Assembly: GCF_000423145.1 (NCBI RefSeq)
Contig: NZ_AUHK01000014.1
Span: 1 to 51,444 of the forward strand
Direction: 5' to 3'
Length of the DNA: 51,444 bases
Origin: Helcococcus sueciensis DSM 17243
GTDB taxonomy: Bacteria; Bacillota; Clostridia; Tissierellales; Peptoniphilaceae
The notes under the pieces were generated by a model. It did not search any database, was not told the origin of the DNA, and worked only from the letters and a program-made list of their open reading frames with translations. Every line of letters starts with the position of its first letter. Within the stretch, counting starts at the first letter, position 1. Below are positions 1-10,137 of this stretch, one piece after another. Both the position numbers and the translations under genes were made by a program.

Positions 1-65
1 CCCTCAGAATCACAAATAAAACAATCATGCTTATCTTTAGCAACATCGATACCAACAAGAAACAT
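1..65 (-). CDS. IS110-family transposase, N-terminal fragment (runs off window)
   Basis: Reading leftward from an ATG at 63-65, the reverse strand encodes a peptide beginning MFLVGIDVAKDKHDCF, the usual start of IS110-family (DEDD) transposases; the first catalytic Asp is in the GIDVAK motif. A ribosome site (GAAAGGATGG) lies just upstream on the same strand. Only 21 codons are inside the window, so completeness cannot be judged. The element points away from the glycan island and its non-coding end faces the GH2 gene. Confidence 0.8.
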   Translation of the reverse strand, partial: MFLVGIDVAKDKHDCFICDSE

Positions 66-245
66 AAAAACCATCCTTTCAAATAAATTGGCTGTGGTTA
101 TCCACAAAAATCTATGTATCGTAACCTTGCTCGAGATAAAACGTCATAGCGTTATCTAACTCATAAACAAATAAACATAGAATTGTGGTTGGAGCCTTTA
201 AAAAATAGTCAAAGCTATAGGAGTGATAACCAATCCACAAGCCTA
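66..245 (-). ncRNA. IS110 non-coding end, candidate bridge (seek) RNA
   Basis: This stretch upstream of the IS110 transposase start holds no gene but several potential stems. TGTGG 93-97 pairs with CCACA 102-106. GATAA 135-139 plus CG 142-143 pairs with CG 150-151 plus TTATC 152-156. TTGTGGTTGG 183-192 pairs with CCAATCCACAA 230-240 with one bulge, enclosing an AGC/CTTT-AAAGCT helix. IS110-group elements are known to encode a structured guide RNA in the non-coding end upstream of the transposase. That this is one is inference from position and folding. Its boundaries are not determined. Confidence 0.35.
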
Positions 246-314
246 TACTTATCATATAGTAAAAAGAAAAAAAGAACACTAATTACTATGTGTTCATTAT
301 ACAAGGAGTGTATT

Positions 315-3300
315 ATGGCTAAAAAATACTTGGATTTTAATAAAGATTGGAAGTTTTTTAGAGGAGAAGATATGTCTTTTAAAGAATTTTCAAAATGGAT
401 TGACTCAACAAATAAATGGCAAAGTGTAAATTTACCTCATGATTGGAGCATATATTTAGATTTCAATATGAAATCATTAGCAAGAAATGAAGGTGGATTA
501 ATTGATGGTGGATTTGGATATTACAAAAAGAGTTTTGATTTAGATAGAGATACGATTGGAAATAATATTACAATTCACTTCGGTGCAATCTATATGGATT
601 CTAGCGTATGGATAAATGGGCATTTTTTAGGAAATTATCCATTTGGATATTTGGATCAATATTATGATATTTCCGATTTCGTACATGAAGGTAAAAATGA
701 ATTATTTGTAAAAGTTGAACATAGACAGCCTTCATCAAGATGGTATTCAGGATCTGGAATTTATAGAAATGTTGAATTAATTGTAAGAAATAAATTATTT
801 ATAGAAGATGATGAAACTAAAATTACTGATGATTTTATTGATGATAATTATGCAAAGAAAAATGTATCATTTTTAATAAATAATAAATATTCTACTGATA
901 AAAGTTTCAGTATTAAATATTCAGTCATTAATAAAGATAATGAAGAGCTACTATTAGAAAAAACAGAAGAAATAAATATTGAAAAACACTCCAAAAAAAT
1001 AGTTGAAAGCAAGTTTGAAATTGATGATTGTAATCTTTGGAGTATTGAAAATCCATATCTATATTATTTAAAGGCAGAATTAATATCTGAAGGAAAAATA
1101 ATAGACAGTCAGATTACAAGATTTGGATTTAGATATATAGATTGGGATAGCGAAGAAGGCTTTTTCTTAAATGGTAAATATATTAAATTTAAAGGGGTAT
1201 GTTTGCATCATGATAATGGAGCTTTAGGTGCTATTCAAGATACTCCATCTGAAATAAGAAAACTTAAAAAACTAAAAGATATGGGTGTAAATGCTATTAG
1301 AACATCGCATAATCCACAATCAAAAGAATTTATTAGATTGTGCGATGAAATGGGATTTTTAGTTATAGAAGAAGCATTCGACACATGGAGTGGAAATAGA
1401 AAAAAAGAATTTGATTATAACAGATTTTTCCACAAACAAGTTACAAAAGATGAATTTGAAAATGAAATTACATGGGCCAAATATGATATTCAAAAAATGG
1501 TTAAACGTGATATTAACTCTCCATCAATAATTATGTGGTCAACTGGAAATGAAATATGGGAGACTAAGGTTGATTACGGAATAGAACTAACAAAATTCTT
1601 AGTTGATGCTATAAAAGAGATTGATGATTCCAGATACACTACAATTGGAGAAAATGGATTCGTTGGTAAATTTGGTGATTTCATTCATGTTAAAACTTCA
1701 GATTTACATGATGCAGTAGGATTAAATTATGCTGAACATAACTTTGATGAGATAAGAAAAAATAGACCTAATTGGTTGCTATATGGTGCTGAAACTTCTT
1801 CAGCAGTTAAAAGTAGAGGAGTATTTTATAATCCTGCAAAAAAAGATAATATTGCAACAGGAAGTCCTGACAAACCAAATAGAAAATATCAAATGTCCGA
1901 TTATGGAAATGATAGAGTGGGATGGGGTAGAACTGCGATTCAATCATGGATACATGATAGGGATAATAAGGCGTATGCTGGACAGTTTATTTGGACTGGA
2001 TTTGATTATATTGGAGAACCAACACCTTGGCATAATGAAGAAAATCTAGGAGCTCCATCTAAATCATCATATTTTGGGATATTTGATACATGTGGATTAC
2101 CAAAGATGGATTACTATTTCTATAAATCTCAATGGGTAGATAAAAAAGAAGATCCATTTATAAAAATCCTTCCACATTGGAATTTTGAAGATAGAGATAA
2201 ATTAAAAGAACAAGGTACAGATATCAAAAGAGATGATAATAAAATTCCAGTAAGAGTTTATTCGAATTTAAAAAATGCAGAACTATTTTTAAATGGAAAA
2301 TCTCAAGGAGTAAAATCTTTTAATGAAAAAACAACTTCATATGGATTTAAATATTATGAGGGTGAAAAAGAAGATGAACTTTATCTAGAATGGCTAGTTC
2401 CATATGAAGCTGGAGTTTTAGAAGCAAAAGCATTTGAAGATAGTGATGATTTAAAAACAAATCAAAAATTAATCGCTTCAGATAAAGTGGTAACATCTGG
2501 AGACGCTTATAAGATTAATCTATTGAAAGATAGCGAAATATTAAAAGGAAATTCTTCATTTATAATATTTGAAATACTTGATGAAGATGGAAATCTTGTA
2601 CCAACAGCTGAGAATTTAGTTGAGTTTGAAGCATATGGCTGTGAAATATTAGGTGTAGATAACGGAAATGCTGCATCACAAGAAAGATATAAAGCTGATA
2701 AAGACGGAAAATTTAGAAGAAAAGCATTTAGTGGTAAAGGACTAATAATTGTAAAACCATTTGAAGACGAGTTTAGCGTGATAGCAAAATCAGAAGGTTT
2801 AGAAAAAGCTATAATTGAACTTCAAGCAGTAGAATTAAAGAAAAATTTTGAAGAAAAACTTATCGATGAAATTAATATAGATTTATCTGATAAGGAAATT
2901 TCAATAGCTGGAGTAACAAAGGATAAATTTGTACAAGCTAAAAACTTTTCAATGGCAATAAAAGAAGGATCAGAACCTTTACTTCCTCTTTCAACTGAGA
3001 TTTATAATCTAAATGGAGAGAAGATAGAAAAGAAAATAAAAAAATGGGATAAAATTTCTGATTTAGAATATGAAGCAAAAGTTGACGGTTTTGTATCAAA
3101 ACTTTATTTAAGAGAGAGTACGGATGTAATAAGAAGTTATAATTATGCCGAAGCATGGAATGGATCAGAAATTCCAGCTGGATTTGCATCATATACTAAT
3201 GAAGATGGAGAAGATTCAATTCTTGCAATAAATAATGGAGTTACTTCATATGATAAAAATTATATAGATAGATGGAGTAATATTTCTAAAGAAAAAAGGG

Positions 3301-3938
3301 CAGACGATTATGTTGGAATAATATTTGGAAGAGCTGGGAAACTTGAAAAACATAGTATTTCCAATATAAGAATTGCATTTTTTGAAGATGGAGAAACATC
3401 TAAGCCAGAAAAATTTACGATTAGATATTTTACAAAAAATGAAATAACAATTCCAAATAATTACGCAAATATTCCTAATAATCATGAATTAAATGATTTA
3501 AAAAATTTTGAAGAAGTAAAAATACTTGAACAATTTGAAGATGATAGATTTATAAATATAAAAATCGAGGATGTCTCAACTTTTTCGATAAGAATTGATA
3601 TGGAAGCTAGTGAAGATAGAGCCATTGGGATAAGTGAACTTGAAGCATATGGAGATATTGCAAAATCTAAATATGATTTTGATTTAGAAATTTTCGTAGA
3701 TGGAAAAGAATTAGAAGGGTTTAATAAAGAGAAAAGAGTCTATCATATAAATACTAATCATATACCTATAAATACTAATCATATACCAGAGATAGAGGTA
3801 AAAGTTACCAATAATGCATCTTATACAATTATAAAACCAGAAGAAATAGATGGAGAATTTAGAATAATTGTAATAGATGAAGCAAATCTAACAGAAAGGA
3901 TTTACTATATTAAACTAGGAGAAGCAAATGAAAAATAG
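315..3938 (+). CDS. Large intracellular GH2 beta-galactosidase-type glycosidase
   Basis: A 1207-residue GH2 enzyme. An N-terminal jelly-roll (NLPHDW, then GGFGYYKKSF) leads into an Ig-like domain and a TIM barrel from about residue 280 (GVCLHHDNGALG). The acid/base is probably E413 in STGNEIWE and the nucleophile E493 in LLYGAETSS. DUF4982/Ig-like regions follow, then a C-terminal beta-sandwich (about 900-1110) resembling a carbohydrate-binding module. The domain order is that of BgaA-type streptococcal beta-galactosidases, but there is no signal peptide or wall anchor, so it should act in the cytoplasm. The ATG at 315 is chosen because AAGGAG lies at 303-308; the frame is open upstream to 183 but runs into IS110 sequence. 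It overlaps the next gene by 11 bp. Removal of terminal galactose from imported glycans is inferred; another GH2 specificity is possible. Confidence 0.85.
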   Translation: MAKKYLDFNKDWKFFRGEDMSFKEFSKWIDSTNKWQSVNLPHDWSIYLDFNMKSLARNEGGLIDGGFGYYKKSFDLDRDTIGNNITIHFGAIYMDSSVWINGHFLGNYPFGYLDQYYDISDFVHEGKNELFVKVEHRQPSSRWYSGSGIYRNVELIVRNKLFIEDDETKITDDFIDDNYAKKNVSFLINNKYSTDKSFSIKYSVINKDNEELLLEKTEEINIEKHSKKIVESKFEIDDCNLWSIENPYLYYLKAELISEGKIIDSQITRFGFRYIDWDSEEGFFLNGKYIKFKGVCLHHDNGALGAIQDTPSEIRKLKKLKDMGVNAIRTSHNPQSKEFIRLCDEMGFLVIEEAFDTWSGNRKKEFDYNRFFHKQVTKDEFENEITWAKYDIQKMVKRDINSPSIIMWSTGNEIWETKVDYGIELTKFLVDAIKEIDDSRYTTIGENGFVGKFGDFIHVKTSDLHDAVGLNYAEHNFDEIRKNRPNWLLYGAETSSAVKSRGVFYNPAKKDNIATGSPDKPNRKYQMSDYGNDRVGWGRTAIQSWIHDRDNKAYAGQFIWTGFDYIGEPTPWHNEENLGAPSKSSYFGIFDTCGLPKMDYYFYKSQWVDKKEDPFIKILPHWNFEDRDKLKEQGTDIKRDDNKIPVRVYSNLKNAELFLNGKSQGVKSFNEKTTSYGFKYYEGEKEDELYLEWLVPYEAGVLEAKAFEDSDDLKTNQKLIASDKVVTSGDAYKINLLKDSEILKGNSSFIIFEILDEDGNLVPTAENLVEFEAYGCEILGVDNGNAASQERYKADKDGKFRRKAFSGKGLIIVKPFEDEFSVIAKSEGLEKAIIELQAVELKKNFEEKLIDEINIDLSDKEISIAGVTKDKFVQAKNFSMAIKEGSEPLLPLSTEIYNLNGEKIEKKIKKWDKISDLEYEAKVDGFVSKLYLRESTDVIRSYNYAEAWNGSEIPAGFASYTNEDGEDSILAINNGVTSYDKNYIDRWSNISKEKRADDYVGIIFGRAGKLEKHSISNIRIAFFEDGETSKPEKFTIRYFTKNEITIPNNYANIPNNHELNDLKNFEEVKILEQFEDDRFINIKIEDVSTFSIRIDMEASEDRAIGISELEAYGDIAKSKYDFDLEIFVDGKELEGFNKEKRVYHINTNHIPINTNHIPEIEVKVTNNASYTIIKPEEIDGEFRIIVIDEANLTERIYYIKLGEANEK
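3747..3788 (+). repeat. 21-bp tandem repeat inside the GH2 gene
   Basis: Two copies of a 21-bp unit at 3747-3767 and 3768-3788 differ only in the last base and duplicate the peptide INTNHIP near the C-terminus. The unit is a multiple of three, so copy number can change without breaking the frame. Confidence 0.85.
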
Positions 3939-6900
3939 GATTTACCCAACGCCAAAAAAAATAGTATATCATGATGAATTTATAGATTTTGACAATATTA
4001 AGTTTAATATAAATGATATTGACGATAAAGCTATAATTGAAAAAATTGATGAAATAAATTCTAGATATAATGGACAAAAAGAATTAATAGTAAATATTGA
4101 AATTGATAGAGATTTAGATAATATATATAAAATGGAAATCTCTAATGAAGTAAATATAGAAGCTTCAGACGAAGATATGGCGTTTTATGCTATTGTTACT
4201 ATTGAAAGATTGCTTGAGCTTGATAGTAATAAGATTGAAAAATTAAGCATAGAAGACTATCCATCACTTAAAATGAGAGGAATGATTGAAGGTTATTATG
4301 GAATTCCATATAGTTTTCAAGCAAGAATGGACATCATTGAATTTGGTGGTAGATATAAAAATAATGCTTTTATTTATGCTCCAAAGGATGATCCATATCA
4401 TAGAGAAAAGTGGTTTGAACTATATGATGCAGAAAAATTAGAAGAAATAGGTAAACTTGCAAATCAAGGTAATAAATATAAAAACTATTTTGTATGGACA
4501 ATTGCACCATTTTATCAAAAGACTATAAATTTAGATAATTTTGATGAATCTATAGAAAAAATAATTGCTAAATTTGAGCAACTTTATAATGTAGGGGTTA
4601 GACAGTTTGGTGTTCTTGGTGATGATGTCGGAGGACTTGATCCAAAAATTCCAGTGATGATGATGAATGAGCTTTCAAAATGGAAAAATACAAAAGATGA
4701 TGTCAGAGATTTCGTGTATTGCCCTGGAGCATATAATTTAAGCAAAGAATTTTGGGATGCAAATGAAATCAATGCATATGAAAGAGAATTCCCAGACGAT
4801 GTACATCTATTCCATACAGGTCAAAAAGTTTGTGCACCTATTAATAAAAAAGATTTAGAGCAGTATAAGACAAAAGATAGTGATGATTTAGTGAGAAAAG
4901 ATCCACTTTTCTGGCTAAATTTCCCCGTTAATGATATAGATCCTGATTATAGAAAGCTTCATCTTGGCAAGATGTCGATGCTAGATAATATGGTAGATAA
5001 CTTATATGGGGCGCTTACTAATCCAATGCAAGAAGCGTATGCTTCACTCATTGCATTATTTGGCATTTCTGACTATGGCTGGAATATCGAAGCATTTGAT
5101 AGTGTATCAAATCATAAAGAGGCATTGAAGATTCTTGAAGCTGATATGAATTATGAATTAGGAGTAATTTCAAGACATATGTCAAATCAAGATGATAAAG
5201 GGATTTATGGTCTTGAGGAATCTGAAGATATTAAAGAATTATTATCTAAAGATATTGATGATGCAAATTTAGAAAAAATAAAAGAAGAATTTGAATATAT
5301 TATAAGTTCATGTTCAAGATATTTAGATTTTGCAGAAAATGAAAAACTTAAAAAAGATTTAGAACCTTTTGTACTAAATTTAAAAGAGAAGTTAGAAGCA
5401 GCAAATTATCTAATAGATGCTGTTGATTCTTATAATGACAACGAGAAATTATCGAAATATTTATACAATAAAGGAATGGAAAAGTTAAATGAAGCTAATA
5501 AGCATTATATATATGTAAATCCTGATAAATCTAAGATTCTTAAGACAGAAAGTGGAACATTATATATTAATCCATTCTTCGAAAAACTTGTAAAGAAGAT
5601 AAAAAAAACATTTCCTAACACTGATATAACTGAGCCAGAAGTTTTATACTATCCAGGAATGGATGATTCAAAATTTTACAGAATTCCATTGTTGTATAAA
5701 ACAATTGATGATACTTTGCTTTTAGTTTCGGATAGAAGAAACAATGTTATTATGGATTGGGGAGATATAGATACTGTAATAAGAAGAAAAGAAAAAGGAA
5801 AAGATTTTGATAAGCAAGTAAGAGTTATCGATTTGCCAGATATTAAAGATAATGAAATTTCTGGATTTACTATAGATTCTTCCATATTGCAGAGCAAGAC
5901 TACAGGTAGAATATTTTTATTTGTAACCGCATTTCCAAATTCCAATGGATACTTTGATAAAAGTGGTGAACATGGAAGTGGGTATGAAGAAATAAATGGA
6001 AAAAAATATTTAGAGCTTTTAGATAAAAATGGGGAAGTGCTATATCTTGATGGTAATAAAGTTAAAACTATGGACGGAGAAGATACTTCATTTACTATTT
6101 TTACTGATGAAAACCAACCATTTAAGAGAATGGGAGATATTTTCCACGGAGATATGATGCTTGGAAATATATTTGTGGGAAATGGTCCATTGGAGCTTAG
6201 AAAAGTAAGTCATATACTTGTTACACATTCAGATGATGATGGTAAGACTTGGAAAAATCTTAGAATGTTAAATAAATATATTAAAGAAGACTATATGAGA
6301 TTTATGGGTGTGTCACCATCAAGAGGATATGAGCTTAGCGATGGAAGATTGGTATTTCCAGCGTATTTTACAGATAAAAATAATAGACAATCTTCATGTT
6401 TAATTGTTTCTGATGATCAAGGTAAAACTTGGGAAAGGAAAGCTTCTGTAAATGATGAAAGAATGATTAATGAAAAAGTTATAAATATTAATGAGTCTTA
6501 TGATGAAACATATCAAACTGGCGAATCATCACTTGTAAAACACGCAAATGGAGATTTAAGACTTATAATTAGAAACTATAAAACAGGACTTCCAAGAACT
6601 TTTGAAGAAATAGTTTCAAAAGATAATGGAGAATCTTTTAGAAATTATACTAAAGATGTAGATTTTAAATCACAATCTTGGTGTCAAATGGGGACTTTAC
6701 TTTTTGAAAAAGAAGGAAAAGAATATTTACTAGTTTCGTCACCATCTACAAATGGTAATTTCTTAAGATTGAATGGAAAGATAAATTTACTAGAATTTGA
6801 TGGGGAAGAATTTAAATTCGTAAACAGCTATTTACTAGAACAAGGATTCTTTGGATATTCAAGTATTGAGCAAATATCTGAAGATAGATTTGCGATAGCT

Positions 6901-8715
6901 TATGAAAGAGCAACTGATTTAAATGGAGATAGGATAGAGATTGTGTATAGAGAATTTAATTTAGATGTATTCAATAAAGATAACGAAAATTTCGAATATA
7001 ATATAGTTCCAAAAGTTCAACATATAAATTATTTAAATAAACTTATTGAATTTAATGGTTTATCTATTGGAAACATTTGTACTGATAAATATGTTGAGGC
7101 TAAACTTAATTCATTAATAGATAAATATGGCGAAGGTGAATTAAAGGTAAATATCAAAATTGATGAAGAGTTTTCAAATGAATTTGATGCGTATGAATTA
7201 AAGATTGATAAAGAAATCAATATAGTAGCTATAAATAATGATGCAGCATATTACGCACTACTTACACTTGATCAAATATTATCTCAAATTGGGAGTGATA
7301 AATTACTTAGAAAAGTAGAAATACAAGATTTTGCGAATCAAAAAATCAGAGGTGTAATTGAAGGATATTATGGAATTCCTTGGGGAAATAAAAAACGTGC
7401 AGATATAATGAAATTCACATCAGAGTTTAAAGGAAATGTATTTATATTTGCGCCAAAAGACGATCCTTATCATAGAGATAAATGGTATGAATTGTATCCA
7501 CAGGAAGAACTTGAAGAAATTTCAAAACTTGCAAGACTTGGAGAATCAATAAAGACAAGATATGTATGGACGATTTCCCCTTTTAAGAAAGATTCAAGTC
7601 CTATAGATGAAGATAATTTTGAAGAAAGTGTAGTTAAGCTTTTAGATAAATTTAATCAACTTTATGATTGTGGAGTAAGACAATTTGGAGTTCTTGGAGA
7701 TGATGTAGGAAAACTTCCTAAAGAAACGGTAGTAAAAGTGATGAAGGAAGTTTCAAAATGGGGTAGAGAAAAGGGAGATGTCTATGATTTTGTATTTGTA
7801 CCAGCTAGCTATGTATTAGTTGATTGGGGATTTGATGCGGATGAACTTGATATTTATTCAAAAGAATTTCCAAATGATGTACAAGTAATGTTTACAGGAG
7901 ATATCACCTGTGCGCCTATTACTCAATCTGCAATTAATGGATTCAAAACTAAAGAAACAAATATTGGATTTAGAAGAGATCCTCTATTTTGGATGAATTG
8001 GCCAGTAAATGATATAGATAGAAAAGAGACTATTCGTGTATTTATGGGGAAAGCAGAGATGTATCACAAAGGTGTTACAAATATTGTAGGTACGGTTACA
8101 AATCCAATGCAAGAGGCTTATGCTTCGTTTCCTGCGATATTCCAAACTTGTGATTATAGTTGGAATACAGAAAGTTTTGATTACGAAAAATCATGGAGGG
8201 ATTCATTTAAGCATATTGAAAATGAAACTGCAGACTATCTTTTAGAAATAGCAACTCATATGTCAAGTGCTGATAATGGTGGAATTGAAGGATTGGAAGA
8301 ATCTAAAGAAATACAAAAATTATTTGAAGAACTTCTAATTAGAATAGAAAACAATTCAAACCAATATGAGTATTATCTAAAAGAATTGATTGAAAAATTT
8401 GAAAATATAATGAATTCAATCGAAAAATACTTGAAATTTACAAAGTTTGAAGGTTTGAAGGAAGACCTACATCCATATATAAGTTCACTTTATTACAAAT
8501 CCTTAGCGTCTAAATATTTACTAGAAAGATATTTATATGAAAGAATGGATTATGATAAAGATGTTATTGAAGATTTAACTCAATCTGCAAATGATTCTTT
8601 ATTAAAATCAAAGAGCTTTATGGTTGAAACAAGAACACAAGAGTTCCCGGCAACACAGCTTATAGCAACGTCAGGAACAAAAGTTATAGACAAAATAATT
8701 GAATACTTTGTATAG
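3928..8715 (+). CDS. GH84-GH33-GH84 tri-modular glycosidase
   Basis: A 1595-residue fusion of three catalytic modules. Module 1 (about 1-460) is a GH84 beta-N-acetylglucosaminidase with RGMIEGYYGIPY and the paired catalytic Asp D232/D233 in GVLGDDVGG. After a helical region comes a GH33 sialidase (about 575-1010): R585 in FYRIP, acid/base D610 in MDWGD, E866 in TGESS, Y977 in GYSSIEQ, and Asp-boxes SDDDGKTW, SDDQGKTW and SKDNGESF. Module 3 (about 1030-1475) is a second GH84, again with RGVIEGYYGIPW and D1258/D1259. Each GH84 has a helical tail. All three modules keep their catalytic residues. There is no signal peptide, so it is predicted to be cytoplasmic. The start is coupled to the GH2 stop. 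Sialic acid and GlcNAc removal is inferred from family; the linkages are unknown. Confidence 0.88.
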   Translation: MKNRIYPTPKKIVYHDEFIDFDNIKFNINDIDDKAIIEKIDEINSRYNGQKELIVNIEIDRDLDNIYKMEISNEVNIEASDEDMAFYAIVTIERLLELDSNKIEKLSIEDYPSLKMRGMIEGYYGIPYSFQARMDIIEFGGRYKNNAFIYAPKDDPYHREKWFELYDAEKLEEIGKLANQGNKYKNYFVWTIAPFYQKTINLDNFDESIEKIIAKFEQLYNVGVRQFGVLGDDVGGLDPKIPVMMMNELSKWKNTKDDVRDFVYCPGAYNLSKEFWDANEINAYEREFPDDVHLFHTGQKVCAPINKKDLEQYKTKDSDDLVRKDPLFWLNFPVNDIDPDYRKLHLGKMSMLDNMVDNLYGALTNPMQEAYASLIALFGISDYGWNIEAFDSVSNHKEALKILEADMNYELGVISRHMSNQDDKGIYGLEESEDIKELLSKDIDDANLEKIKEEFEYIISSCSRYLDFAENEKLKKDLEPFVLNLKEKLEAANYLIDAVDSYNDNEKLSKYLYNKGMEKLNEANKHYIYVNPDKSKILKTESGTLYINPFFEKLVKKIKKTFPNTDITEPEVLYYPGMDDSKFYRIPLLYKTIDDTLLLVSDRRNNVIMDWGDIDTVIRRKEKGKDFDKQVRVIDLPDIKDNEISGFTIDSSILQSKTTGRIFLFVTAFPNSNGYFDKSGEHGSGYEEINGKKYLELLDKNGEVLYLDGNKVKTMDGEDTSFTIFTDENQPFKRMGDIFHGDMMLGNIFVGNGPLELRKVSHILVTHSDDDGKTWKNLRMLNKYIKEDYMRFMGVSPSRGYELSDGRLVFPAYFTDKNNRQSSCLIVSDDQGKTWERKASVNDERMINEKVININESYDETYQTGESSLVKHANGDLRLIIRNYKTGLPRTFEEIVSKDNGESFRNYTKDVDFKSQSWCQMGTLLFEKEGKEYLLVSSPSTNGNFLRLNGKINLLEFDGEEFKFVNSYLLEQGFFGYSSIEQISEDRFAIAYERATDLNGDRIEIVYREFNLDVFNKDNENFEYNIVPKVQHINYLNKLIEFNGLSIGNICTDKYVEAKLNSLIDKYGEGELKVNIKIDEEFSNEFDAYELKIDKEINIVAINNDAAYYALLTLDQILSQIGSDKLLRKVEIQDFANQKIRGVIEGYYGIPWGNKKRADIMKFTSEFKGNVFIFAPKDDPYHRDKWYELYPQEELEEISKLARLGESIKTRYVWTISPFKKDSSPIDEDNFEESVVKLLDKFNQLYDCGVRQFGVLGDDVGKLPKETVVKVMKEVSKWGREKGDVYDFVFVPASYVLVDWGFDADELDIYSKEFPNDVQVMFTGDITCAPITQSAINGFKTKETNIGFRRDPLFWMNWPVNDIDRKETIRVFMGKAEMYHKGVTNIVGTVTNPMQEAYASFPAIFQTCDYSWNTESFDYEKSWRDSFKHIENETADYLLEIATHMSSADNGGIEGLEESKEIQKLFEELLIRIENNSNQYEYYLKELIEKFENIMNSIEKYLKFTKFEGLKEDLHPYISSLYYKSLASKYLLERYLYERMDYDKDVIEDLTQSANDSLLKSKSFMVETRTQEFPATQLIATSGTKVIDKIIEYFV

Positions 8716-8718
8716 AAT

Positions 8719-8755
8719 AAATCGGTGTATCAAATTTTCAGATGCACCGATTTTT
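8719..8755 (+). terminator. Intrinsic terminator after GH2 / tri-modular operon
   Basis: A 13-bp stem (8719-8731 with 8741-8753, one G-U pair) carries a 9-nt loop and a short T run, directly after the stop codon. It ends the first glycosidase transcript before the ABC transporter promoter. Confidence 0.85.
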
Positions 8756-8904
8756 GAAACTATATTCATACAATATAGTTATTATTTCGATAAACATATA
8801 TATTATAGATGAGCAATAGTGAGTAAAATTAGAGAGAAACAAAAGTTATTTATTAATTTTTATACTGGTTTTGAAATTAGGTATTATAGAGAAATCTGTG
8901 ATTT

Positions 8905-8922
8905 ATTGAAAACAATTTCCTA
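8905..8922 (+). promoter_or_regulatory. Weak cre-like site upstream of ABC operon
   Basis: The core TGAAAACAATTTCC matches the CcpA cre consensus TGNAARCGNWWWCA except at two positions (A for G, final C for A). It lies about 55 bp upstream of the promoter -35. AT-rich DNA gives such matches by chance, so this is only a candidate. Confidence 0.25.
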
Positions 8923-8976
8923 AAATTGTAAAAAAATAGTCAAATTATAAAAAAAAAACCTAAATATAACAGGAAT

Positions 8977-9005
8977 TTGTGAAAACCTTTTTTTAGGTAT
9001 ATAAT
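8977..9005 (+). promoter_or_regulatory. Sigma-A promoter of the sugar ABC operon
   Basis: TTGTGA (8977-8982), a 17-bp spacer and a perfect TATAAT (9000-9005), 31 bp upstream of the ATPase ATG. The spacer contains ACCT/AGGT arms that could form an operator-like inverted repeat. The 321-bp gap between the tri-modular gene and the ATPase holds only the terminator, the weak cre-like site and this promoter. Confidence 0.7.
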
Positions 9006-9036
9006 TGTAATGATATAAAAAAGTAGGAGGAAAACT

Positions 9037-10137
9037 ATGGCAACATTAAAGTTTGATAATATTCAAAAGATATATGACAACGGTTTTCAAGCAGTTTATG
9101 ATTTTAATTTAGATATTAAAGACAAAGAGTTTATAGTATTTGTAGGTCCTTCAGGATGTGGGAAGACAACAACTTTACGTATGGTTTCTGGTCTTGAAGA
9201 AATATCAGGTGGAGAATTATACATCAATGGAAAATTAGTTAACGATGTATCACCTAAGGATAGAGATATAGCTATGGTATTTCAATCATATGCTCTTTAT
9301 CCACATATGTCAGTTTATGATAATATGGCATTTGGTTTAAAAATTGCCAAATTATCAAAAGAAGAGATAGATGCTAAGGTAAGAAATACTGCTAAAATTC
9401 TTGAAATTGAAGAATTGCTAGATAGAAAGCCAAAACAACTTTCAGGTGGACAAAGACAAAGGGTAGCTTTAGGTAGAGCTATTGTAAGAGATGCACAAGT
9501 ATTCTTAATGGATGAGCCTCTATCCAACTTAGACGCAAAATTAAGAGTTCAGATGAGATCTGAAATTATCGAATTACATAGAAAACTTGGAACAACAACA
9601 ATTTATGTAACTCACGACCAAACAGAAGCCATGACAATGGCGACAAGATTGGTTGTTATGAATAAAGGGTACATCCAACAAATTGGTACACCTAAAGAGA
9701 TTTACCAAAAACCAGTAAATAAATTTGTAGCTTCATTTATTGGATCTCCAGCAATGAACTTTATAGATGGTGCGATACAAAATGGTAAATTTGTGAGAGG
9801 TAATTTAGAGATTACTTTCCCTAAAGATAAACAAGAAATTATTGATGGATATGAAGGTAAAGAAGTAACTTTAGGAATGAGACCAGAAGAACTTATTGCT
9901 GAAGAATTCGTTACAGAAAATCTAGAACTTTCTAACACATTAAAAATGGATGTAAGTGTTGTAGAACTTTTAGGACATGAATTTATTGTTCATGGAGATA
10001 TTGAAGGAACAAGAGTTTTATCAAAATTAAATGTTGATGTAAATAAATTTGATACAGACGTTAAAGAACTTAATCTAGTAATTGATGCTAATAAGCTTCA
10101 TCTATTTGATAAAGAAACAGAGTTAAGTTTAATTTAA
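9037..10137 (+). CDS. msmK: Sugar ABC transporter ATPase (MsmK/UgpC type)
   Basis: A 366-residue nucleotide-binding subunit that powers carbohydrate import. Walker A is GPSGCGKTT (37-45), the signature LSGGQ starts at 135, Walker B ends in D159/E160, and the switch His is in [10 protein letters not shown]. The C-terminal third is the regulatory OB-like (TOBE) domain typical of MalK/MsmK proteins. The ribosome site AGGAGG is strong. It heads an operon with the YesL-like protein and two permeases. Such ATPases often serve several sugar importers, so it may energise transporters elsewhere; the symbol is by family resemblance. Confidence 0.9.
   Translation: MATLKFDNIQKIYDNGFQAVYDFNLDIKDKEFIVFVGPSGCGKTTTLRMVSGLEEISGGELYINGKLVNDVSPKDRDIAMVFQSYALYPHMSVYDNMAFGLKIAKLSKEEIDAKVRNTAKILEIEELLDRKPKQLSGGQRQRVALGRAIVRDAQVFLMDEPLSNLDAKLRVQMRSEIIELHRKLGTTTIYVTHDQTEAMTMATRLVVMNKGYIQQIGTPKEIYQKPVNKFVASFIGSPAMNFIDGAIQNGKFVRGNLEITFPKDKQEIIDGYEGKEVTLGMRPEELIAEEFVTENLELSNTLKMDVSVVELLGHEFIVHGDIEGTRVLSKLNVDVNKFDTDVKELNLVIDANKLHLFDKETELSLI

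Noticed and set aside
183-314. Upstream extension of the GH2 frame from a TTG at 183
   Set aside because: It reads through the structured IS110 end, lacks a ribosome site, and the ATG at 315 has AAGGAG at the right distance and starts at the family's normal N-terminus.
8977-8993. A cre match at TGTGAAAACCTTTTT in the ABC operon promoter
   Set aside because: The central CG is lost and the right half deviates at several positions; it is better explained as -35 plus spacer.
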